In this document: in pieces, positions 58,272 through 64,000 of the stretch
Numbering within the stretch: the stretch's first letter is position 1
Layout: every line of letters starts with the position of its first letter
DNA from: Microbispora corallina
Lineage (GTDB): Bacteria; Actinomycetota; Actinomycetes; Streptosporangiales; Streptosporangiaceae
Assembly: GCF_016863035.1 (NCBI RefSeq)
Contig: NZ_BOOC01000018.1
Coordinates: 1-64,000, forward strand
Length of the DNA stretch: 64,000 bases
Direction: 5' to 3'
Translations under genes and position numbers: made by a program
Notes under the pieces: generated by a model
What the model saw: the letters and a program-made list of their open reading frames with translations, nothing else
Databases searched by the model: none
What the model was told of the DNA's origin: nothing

Positions 58272-59251
58272 TACTCGCTCCGGCCGGGGCGCTGCCCGAA
58301 GGCCTGGCCGGCCGCCGCCGCGAGACGCAGGTACGCGCCGCGGGTGGTGGGGCGCAGCCGGGTCAGGTCGACCTCGGCGCCCTCCTTCAGATGCGGGTCG
58401 AACGGCACCCGCACGACGGCGCGGCAGCGGTTGGAGAAGTGCCGTTCCAGCAGGTCGACGTCGACGTGCGACTTCGGCTCGACGGCGTTGAGCACGACGA
58501 TGGCGTTCTTCACGAGCTCGCCGTGGCCGTGGGCCGTCAGCCAGTCGAGGGTGGCCGCGGCGGAGCTCGCGCCGTCCACGGCGACGAGCGTGACCAGCAC
58601 GATCTGGTCGGCCATCTCCAGCGTCGCGCCCATGGCCCCGTGGAGCAGGCCGGTGCCGCAGTCGGTGATGCAGATCGAGTAGTACCGCTCGATCAGCCCG
58701 GCCACCGTACGGTAGTCCTCGGCGTCGAACGCCTCGCTCACCGCGGGATCGGTGTCGGAGGCCAGCACCTCCAGCCGGGCGGGCGACTGCGAGGTGAACG
58801 CCCGGGCGTCGGCGTACCGGACGACGTGCGGCGCCTCTGCCAGCAGCGTCCGTATCGTGGCGGCGGTCTCCGACTTCACCTTGATGCCGAGGGTCCCGCG
58901 GTCGGGGTTGGCGTCGATCGCGATCACACGGTCGCCGCGCAGCGACGCCAGCGTGTTCCCGAGCGCGGCGGTCGTCGTGGTCTTGCCGACGCCGCCCTTG
59001 AGGCTCATGACGGCGATCCGGTGATGGCCGCTCGCCACGGGGGTCTGGGCATGCGCGATCAGGGTACGCCGTTCCAGTTCGGCCGCCGACTCCGCGGGGA
59101 TGACGCGGCCGCCCGAGAGCTGGTAGACGAGCCGGCGCCAGCCGCCGGTGGGCTCGCTGCGCCGATTGGTCAGCAGGTGTTCCGCGGTCAGGGGCACCGA
59201 CTCCGGGTACTGCCCGGCGGGAACGGGCAGCGGAGTGTGCGTGTCGGTCAT
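58271..59251 (-). CDS. EspI-like MinD/ParA family ATPase
   Basis: A 326-aa P-loop ATPase with a deviant Walker A KGGVGKTTTTAAL (about 99-111), a switch region DANPDRGTLG and CITDCGTGL for Walker B. The N-terminal block WRRLVYQLSGGRVIPAESAAELERRTLIAH closely follows the ESX-1 EspI layout, and the C-terminal VRVPFDPHLKEGAEVDLTRLRPTTRGAYL also fits. EspI proteins couple ATP to type VII secretion or its regulation. ATG 59251 has AAAGGA about 8 nt upstream. No EccC, EsxA/B or other ESX core gene lies in the window. Confidence 0.83.
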   Translation of the reverse strand: MTDTHTPLPVPAGQYPESVPLTAEHLLTNRRSEPTGGWRRLVYQLSGGRVIPAESAAELERRTLIAHAQTPVASGHHRIAVMSLKGGVGKTTTTAALGNTLASLRGDRVIAIDANPDRGTLGIKVKSETAATIRTLLAEAPHVVRYADARAFTSQSPARLEVLASDTDPAVSEAFDAEDYRTVAGLIERYYSICITDCGTGLLHGAMGATLEMADQIVLVTLVAVDGASSAAATLDWLTAHGHGELVKNAIVVLNAVEPKSHVDVDLLERHFSNRCRAVVRVPFDPHLKEGAEVDLTRLRPTTRGAYLRLAAAAGQAFGQRPGRSE

Positions 59252-59292
59252 GGCCGTGGTCCTTTCACCGAGGGGGGATCGGGAGGGGACGG

Positions 59293-61263
59293 TCAGCAGG
59301 TGCGCCAGCGCACCGTCGTCGTGGCCGTGCCCTTCGGTCCGTGCAGTTCGAGGGGGGCTGTGACAGGGGCGGGGACGCCGCACCAATAGCGGACGCGGAG
59401 GGCGCGCACGCTGATCACACCGGTCTGGCCGGGTTTGAGCGTTCCGCTGGACGGCGTGACGGACAGGCCCGGCGCCGTTATCCGCCACCGCAGGGTGGCG
59501 CCGGATCCGGCGGTGAGTGTGAGACGGCCCCGGCCGAAGTCGTCGAGCGCGAGCGTGGCCGGCACCCCGATCCCGCCCGCCGACACCAGTTGGGGCGACG
59601 GGTCGACCGGGCCGGGCCCGGTGCCGGCGGCGGGAACGGCGGCGGCGTCCACCGTGGCCGTGGTCACGTCCGTCTGGAGCGAGCGCGCCGGGTCCTCGCC
59701 ATGGGTGGCGGGCGCCAGGAGGTTGATGCCCGTGACAGTTCCCGCCGCTCCGGCGACGACCACGATCACGATCCGCAACGCCGTGGCCCGCACGAGGGAG
59801 CCGACCCGGGTGAGCACGCGCACGATCCTGACCTGCGCCCCGGCGACGCGTCCCTCCACGGCGTCCGCGAGCAGGTCCTCCGGCACGTCGTCCTGTTCCG
59901 CTCCGGACGGCACGGCGGATCGCGCGCGGGCCGCCTCCCTCGCCTGGATCTGCGAGAGCAGGGCGTCGTAGAGCGGGGTGTCCTGCGCGGCGGATCTCTG
60001 CTCGTCCCCGCCGCCCCGGGCGACCGGGCCACGGGTTGCCGAGCCGCCGGTGACCGGCCCGGGGGCGGCCGGGTCGCGGGCGACCGAGCCGCGGGTGACT
60101 GGCCCGGGGATGACCGGCCCGGCCGGGGCGTCCGTACGCGGCAGGGCCGGGCCGCCGGGAGCGGCGCCGGGCCTGGTCTCGGGCCGCTGCGGCCGGGGCT
60201 CGACCGGCGCGTGCGGATGCCGGCGTCTGTCGAGCGGGGCGTGCGGATGCCTGCGCGTCTGCGGCGGCACGGCCGGGCTCGCCGGCCCGGCCGCGGCTGC
60301 GGGCGGCACCTGCCCGGGAACAGGCCCGGCGGGAGTGGACGGCACCTGCCCAGGGACGAGCCCGGCGGGAGCGGGCGACTGTGCGGCGGACACCGGCGGT
60401 CGAGCGGGACCCGCAGGCGTTCCGGCGGGAGCCGCCGGCGGTCGAGCGGAGGGCGCCGGGAGGTCGTGGTCCGTCGCCACGGGCGCCGCGAGCGGCAGGC
60501 CGAACGACGTCGGCGGCCGGTGAGCCGACGCGCCCGCGGGGGGCGCGGCCACGGTGACGGCCTCGACCAGGCGCCGCCGGGCGTCGGAGGTGAGCGGGGC
60601 CAGCGGAGGCCGCGACAGGATCTGCGGCACCGTGTAGCGGATGTTGATGGGCCGCTTGCACACCACGCACGTCACGATGTGCGTCAGCAGAGCCGTACGC
60701 GGGGCCCCGAAGTCGGCCGGCCCGCCCTCGGGGAAGACGGCCCCGGCCAGTGCGGCGATCTCGGGGCAGAGCGGGCGGCCGCGCGCCAGGCCGTCGAGCC
60801 CGCTCACCAGGATCTCCACCATGTCCTGTGTGCGGGCGACGAGCCGTGCGGCCTCCTTCACCGCCAGCGCCTGGACGTACGCGAGGTCCCTGAGCTGCAA
60901 CTCATGGCGGTACAGCAGCCGCAAGGTCTCCGCGCCGACGGGATCGACGAGCGACCAGGCGCGACGGACGGCCCGGTCGTCGGGCACGCCGGGGCCCGGC
61001 CCCGGGCGGAAGCCGTCACCCCGGACGGCGCCAGGGCCGCACTCCCGGCGCAGCGCGGACAGCAGCCACGCGCGGTCTGCAACGTTCCCGGGCTTCGCCT
61101 GGACGGCGCACGCCTCCAGGGCCGCACCGGCGGCCCCGAGCACGCGCGAGGGCTCCAGGTGAAAGGAGGCGTAGTCGACAAGGTGGGCGCCGTGCTCGTC
61201 GACCCATGCCATCCCCCGGCCGGGGTCGAGCTCGACGTCCCCGGTCCCGGTGGGCGGGGTCAT
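59293..61263 (-). CDS. Sigma-factor-like / zinc-finger / transmembrane / Ig-like chimeric protein
   Basis: A 656-aa protein. The N-terminus (1-170) is helical and sigma-region-like (VDYASFHLEPSRVLGAAGAALEACA; AETLRLLYRHELQLRDLAYVQALAV). A Cys-x2-Cys knuckle follows (HIVTCVVCKRPINI), like an anti-sigma zinc finger. Then a long Pro/Ala-rich linker (about 240-420), one membrane helix (LRIVIVVVAGAAGTVTGINLL) and a C-terminal Ig/BACON-like domain (LTAGSGATLRWRITAPGLSVTPSSG). The sigma-like region lacks a full recognition helix, so it may be a decoy or signalling domain. ATG 61263. The gene is upstream of and probably in operon with the EspI-like gene. Confidence 0.72.
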   Translation of the reverse strand: MTPPTGTGDVELDPGRGMAWVDEHGAHLVDYASFHLEPSRVLGAAGAALEACAVQAKPGNVADRAWLLSALRRECGPGAVRGDGFRPGPGPGVPDDRAVRRAWSLVDPVGAETLRLLYRHELQLRDLAYVQALAVKEAARLVARTQDMVEILVSGLDGLARGRPLCPEIAALAGAVFPEGGPADFGAPRTALLTHIVTCVVCKRPINIRYTVPQILSRPPLAPLTSDARRRLVEAVTVAAPPAGASAHRPPTSFGLPLAAPVATDHDLPAPSARPPAAPAGTPAGPARPPVSAAQSPAPAGLVPGQVPSTPAGPVPGQVPPAAAAGPASPAVPPQTRRHPHAPLDRRRHPHAPVEPRPQRPETRPGAAPGGPALPRTDAPAGPVIPGPVTRGSVARDPAAPGPVTGGSATRGPVARGGGDEQRSAAQDTPLYDALLSQIQAREAARARSAVPSGAEQDDVPEDLLADAVEGRVAGAQVRIVRVLTRVGSLVRATALRIVIVVVAGAAGTVTGINLLAPATHGEDPARSLQTDVTTATVDAAAVPAAGTGPGPVDPSPQLVSAGGIGVPATLALDDFGRGRLTLTAGSGATLRWRITAPGLSVTPSSGTLKPGQTGVISVRALRVRYWCGVPAPVTAPLELHGPKGTATTTVRWRTC

Positions 61264-61857
61264 GCGCGGGAAGGCGGGGCGAGGGTGGGATCGGCGTCAT
61301 GTTCGGACAGCGCATCACTGCGGCCAAGGGGTCGCCCTTGCCTAACTGGAAAATCTGATGCATACCGATACATAGAACGAGATCTTAGACTGACTCCGTT
61401 GTGTTGGGAAGGAAAAGAACCAGAGAAATCATGGGTTGATGATAAGCCGCAAATAACCGCTATCCGGTCAGCCGAAAGGGACCCAGACAGGGCGGCCGAT
61501 ACGGCGCCGAGTTCTCTGCAGAGGATGGCATTCACGGCCGCCATACGCATACTTACCTGCGGATACACGGATATCAGAAGATCGCCGGCGAGGGCGCCGT
61601 TTCCGTTCCGGACTTTGTCCGGCCACCTTGTGGGCACATCGAGGTGAATATCCTTCATATCTGGGAAAGACTCGGGCGGTGGGGCCATTTCCCATGCTTT
61701 CTCGGCATTACAGCACGCGCACAGCCGATGCCGAGACGCAGCGGCCGGCCGATCTCTCCCACGCACCCGGAGAGCCGTTCATCAGATAATCATTCTTTTC
61801 CGTTTCCACATCGGAAAGCGCGCAACCGCGCGGTGGGCGGCCACCGAAGAAACAGGC
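61264..61857. other. AT-richer divergent spacer
   Basis: A 594-nt region, clearly lower in GC than its flanks (for example around 61360-61470 and 61770-61810), between the 656-aa gene and the photolyase. A minus frame of about 168 aa and a plus frame of similar length are open, but both have mixed third positions and no ribosome site, so I do not call them. It must contain both promoters. Confidence 0.5.
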
Positions 61858-63150
61858 GTGGACACCATCGTCGTGCTGTTCAACAGGGACCTGCGGGTGC
61901 ACGATCATCCGGCGCTCGCGGAGGCCTGCGCGCGGGCGGGGCGGGTGGTGCCCCTGTTCGTGCTCGACCCGGCCATCGAGGCGCGGCATCGCCGGGACTT
62001 CCTGCACGAGACCCTCCACGACCTGCGGTCGTCTCTGCGAACCCGCGGCGGCGACCTCGTCGTACGGCGGGGGGATCCGGCGGAGGAGGCCGTCCGGGTG
62101 GCCGGCGAGACCTCCGCCACCCGGATCTGGGCCGGCGGCGACGTGAGCTCCCTCGCCCGGCGGCGGGAGGGCCGGCTGGCCGGGGCCTGCCGGGCCCGGC
62201 GGCTGGAGTTCCGCCTGTTCCCGGGGGTGACCGTGGTGCCGCCCGCCGCCCTGACCCCTTCGGGGGGCGACCACTACCGCGTGTTCACGCCGTACTGGCG
62301 GGCCTGGTCGGCGACGCCGAGGCGTCCGGTGCTCGGCCCGCCCGAGCGCGTACGGCTCCCGGACGGCCTGGACCCCGGCGACCTGCCCGAGCCGTCGTCC
62401 GAGCCGTTCGGCGTCGTCAGGGGCGGCGAGACCGAGGGGCGGCGGCGCATGGCGGAGTGGGTGGACGCCGGGCTGGCCCGGTACGCCGGCACCCGCGACC
62501 ACGTGGCCGGGCGCACGTCGATGCTCAGCGCGTACCTCCACTTCGGCTGCGTGTCCCCCACCGAGCTGGTCGAGCTGGCGTGCGCGCGGCCGGACGCGGA
62601 GGACTACGTCCGGCAGCTCTGCTGGCGGGACTTCTACTACCAGGTCGCCTACGCCTTCCCCGACCTCGGACGGCGCGACTACCGGCCGCGGGCCGACCTC
62701 GACTGGGCCGGGGACGGGGACGCGGCGGCGGCCTGGCGGGAGGGGGTGACCGGCGTGCCGATCGTGGACGCGGGCATGCGCCAGCTCCGGCGGGAGGGCT
62801 GGATGCACAACCGGGTCCGGCTGATCGTGGGCTCCTACCTGACGAAACGGCTCAGGATCGACTGGCGGGTGGGCGTCGACCACTTCGCCGAGCTCCTGCT
62901 CGACGGCGACATGCCGAACAACTGCGGCAACTGGCAGTGGGTGGCCGGCACGGGCAACGACACCCGCCCCTACCGCACGCTCAACCCGCTGCGGCAGGCC
63001 AGGAGGTTCGACCCGGACGGCGAATACGTCCGCCGGTACGTCCCCGAGCTGGCGTCCCTGCCGGACGACCTGGTCCACGAGCCGTGGCGGTCCCCGGCGC
63101 CGGTGCGGGGCTACCCGCCACGCCCGCTGGGCGGCGAGCTCAGGGCCTGA
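61858..63150 (+). CDS. Deoxyribodipyrimidine photolyase
   Basis: A 430-aa cryptochrome/photolyase. The N-terminal alpha/beta antenna domain begins VDTIVVLFNRDLRVHDHPALAEA. The FAD-binding helical domain has SAYLHFGCVSPTEL, QLCWRDFYYQVAYAF, RRMAEWVD and VDAGMRQLRREGWMHNRVRL, ending with NNCGNWQWVAGTGNDTRP and LNPLRQARRFD. It repairs UV pyrimidine dimers with blue light. GTG 61858 has weak upstream bases (AACAGGC). The end overlaps the TetR gene by 11 nt. Confidence 0.9.
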   Translation: MDTIVVLFNRDLRVHDHPALAEACARAGRVVPLFVLDPAIEARHRRDFLHETLHDLRSSLRTRGGDLVVRRGDPAEEAVRVAGETSATRIWAGGDVSSLARRREGRLAGACRARRLEFRLFPGVTVVPPAALTPSGGDHYRVFTPYWRAWSATPRRPVLGPPERVRLPDGLDPGDLPEPSSEPFGVVRGGETEGRRRMAEWVDAGLARYAGTRDHVAGRTSMLSAYLHFGCVSPTELVELACARPDAEDYVRQLCWRDFYYQVAYAFPDLGRRDYRPRADLDWAGDGDAAAAWREGVTGVPIVDAGMRQLRREGWMHNRVRLIVGSYLTKRLRIDWRVGVDHFAELLLDGDMPNNCGNWQWVAGTGNDTRPYRTLNPLRQARRFDPDGEYVRRYVPELASLPDDLVHEPWRSPAPVRGYPPRPLGGELRA

Positions 63151-63931
63151 CCGGCCGGGGGGCGGCCAGTTTGGCGAGCTGGCCGAGAACCCGGTCCCGG
63201 TACTCCCGCGACAGCGGGTCGACGCCGAAGACGTCCTCCACGACCCGGGGCAGGGCGATCGGCGCGAAGGTCAGCGCGTAGGCGAGCAGGAGCAGGAACT
63301 CGGCGTCCAGCTCGCCGGTGATCTCGCCGGCCTCCTGACGGCGTCGCGTCCGCTCGACGGCGTCCCTGAGCCGGGCCCGCCGGGCCTCCTCCCAGTCGTC
63401 CCCGCCGCCGGCCGCCCGCCCCTCCCCCTCGCCGGCCGCCGGCCCGTCCTCGTGAGCGGCCGCCGGCCCGTCCTCGTGAGCGGCCGCCGACCCGTCCGCA
63501 CCCTCGGCCGCCTGCCCGTCCGCGTCGCCGGTTGCCTGCCCGTCTCCGTCCGCGGGCGGCCGGCCGTCGCCGAGCGCCTGCCAGATCACCAGGCGGGCCC
63601 AGTCGGGCCGGTCGAGGGTCGCGTCGAGATGGGCGGCCACGCTCTCCACGTACGTCGCACCGGGAGCCGTGACGGCGGCCTGCTCGGCGGCCCACCTGCG
63701 GCGCAGCTCGTCGAGGAGCCCGCGCTTGCCGCCGAAGTAGTACGAGATGAGCTGCTGGTTCACCCCGGCCCGGGCGGCGATGCCCGCCGTCCGCGCCCCC
63801 GAGTAGCCCTTCGCGCCGAACTCCGCCACGGCCGCCCGCAGGATGCGCTCGCACGTCCGCTCGGCGGCTCTGCCGCGCTCCTCCCGTTCGGGCGCGCGAC
63901 GGGGCCGATCCGATGAGACCATGTCCGGCAC
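63140..63931 (-). CDS. TetR family regulator with repeat insertion
   Basis: A 263-aa TetR protein. The DNA-binding domain is ERTCERILRAAVAEFGAKGYSGARTAGIAARAGVNQQLISYYFGGKRGLLDEL. The C-terminal ligand domain is split by a low-complexity segment (about 127-178: ADGDGQATGDADGQAAEG; AAAHEDGP repeats). Normal TetR proteins are about 190-220 aa, so the insertion accounts for the excess length. GTG 63931 is 9 nt before ATG 63922, either of which may be the start. TetR-like dyads at 63963-63987 lie in the spacer to the divergent gene that starts at 63992, so it probably represses itself and that gene. Confidence 0.85.
   Translation of the reverse strand: MPDMVSSDRPRRAPEREERGRAAERTCERILRAAVAEFGAKGYSGARTAGIAARAGVNQQLISYYFGGKRGLLDELRRRWAAEQAAVTAPGATYVESVAAHLDATLDRPDWARLVIWQALGDGRPPADGDGQATGDADGQAAEGADGSAAAHEDGPAAAHEDGPAAGEGEGRAAGGGDDWEEARRARLRDAVERTRRRQEAGEITGELDAEFLLLLAYALTFAPIALPRVVEDVFGVDPLSREYRDRVLGQLAKLAAPRPVRP
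63434..63481 (-). repeat. 24-nt tandem repeat in TetR gene
   Basis: Two identical 24-nt units at 63434-63457 and 63458-63481, then a partial third copy. On the minus strand they encode the AAAHEDGP units of the TetR insertion. Copy number may vary between strains. Confidence 0.85.
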
Positions 63932-63962
63932 GCTAGCCCATCAATCAGTTGGGTGACAAATG

Positions 63963-63987
63963 TCAATCAGACGATTGAACCATCGTC
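63963..63987. promoter_or_regulatory. Overlapping TetR-type dyads
   Basis: TCAATC-N4-GATTGA (63963-63978) overlaps GACGAT-N6-ATCGTC (63970-63987). They lie 32-56 nt upstream of the TetR start and directly before the ATG at 63992. Typical placement for autorepression and control of a divergent gene. Confidence 0.6.
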
Positions 63988-63991
63988 TAGC

Positions 63992-64000
63992 ATGAGGGCA
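63992..64000 (+). CDS. Start of divergent gene (truncated by window end)
   Basis: ATG 63992 begins at the window edge (first residues Met-Arg-Ala), just after TCTAGC. It lies next to the TetR-type dyads, in the position expected for the target of that regulator. Nothing about its function can be seen. Confidence 0.3.

Noticed and set aside
58271-60670. Long in-frame extension of the EspI-like ATPase to 60670
   Set aside because: The extra part is Arg/Ala/Gly/Pro-rich shadow of the 656-aa gene in another frame. ATG 59251 has a ribosome site and matches the family start.
61260-61766. 168-aa minus frame in the AT-richer spacer
   Set aside because: Third positions are mixed, there is no ribosome site, and residues near the start look non-coding; left as unannotated spacer.

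Overview
The window is high-GC actinomycete chromosome. Strong third-position GC, many GTG starts, ATGA/GTGA gene overlaps, F420-type oxidoreductases, a Streptomyces-type gas vesicle cluster, an actinobacterial Asp23/AmaP cluster and an EspI-like ATPase point to a filamentous actinomycete, perhaps Streptosporangiales. That placement is inference from gene content. No rRNA, tRNA, CRISPR array, insertion sequence or origin was recognised.

Regions. (1) 1-1.4 kb: end of an ABC-2 permease, then PadR and two DUF1048 genes behind a clear dyad operator. (2) 1.8-9.1 kb: two alpha/beta hydrolases and a divergent pair of very large ATP-binding LuxR (LAL) regulators, one with an exact 69-nt in-frame duplication. 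(3) 9.1-14.8 kb: small accessory genes, including a DoxX/ECF41 sigma pair and an HxlR regulator divergent from a DHFR-like reductase across a dyad. This part has lower coding density and several gene remnants. (4) 14.8-20.9 kb: a solvent-side NMT1-like binding protein, a 656-aa unknown membrane protein, a lactate-monooxygenase-like enzyme, an SDR and a secreted emfourin-like protein. (5) 21.0-24.1 kb: an EACC1 protein overlapping a caspase-HEAT-GH13 fusion. The GH13 (trehalose-synthase-like) part has lost two of its three catalytic acids, so it looks like a protease module driven by a dead sugar-enzyme sensor. I consider this the most novel system in the window. (6) 24.1-30.8 kb: metabolic and regulatory genes (GNAT, AKR, acyltransferase, orphan kinase, Lrp, LLM, deaminase, DUF4916). 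(7) 30.9-40.3 kb: a secreted polysaccharide-degradation island: GH16 with two discoidin domains, GH10 xylanase, a 1430-aa GH87 alpha-1,3-glucanase and GH12-CBM2. LacI-type and GAAAnTTTC operators and strong terminators lie between the genes. (8) 40.4-42.5 kb: HVA1/TUDOR, an orphan kinase and DUF488.

(9) 42.5-45.1 kb (minus): Asp23/Gls24-AmaP envelope-stress cluster. (10) 45.5-51.9 kb (plus): gas vesicle cluster (GvpY-like, GvpZ-like, A, F, G, O, J, L, S, K). The two clusters diverge from a 359-nt region with a sigma-B-like promoter candidate facing each way, so shared stress control is plausible. The gvp run continues into a methyltransferase, a haem-oxygenase-fold diiron protein and a glycosyltransferase, nearly all by overlapping start/stop codons. 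(11) 54.8-61.3 kb (minus): a CDGSH protein, a mucin-like secreted protein, a membrane-anchored protein, an EspI-like MinD/ParA ATPase and a sigma-like/zinc-finger/transmembrane/Ig protein. This resembles a detached piece of a surface or type VII secretion-linked locus. (12) 61.3-64 kb: an AT-richer spacer, a photolyase, a TetR regulator carrying a repeat insertion, TetR-type dyads and the first codons of a divergent gene cut by the window edge.
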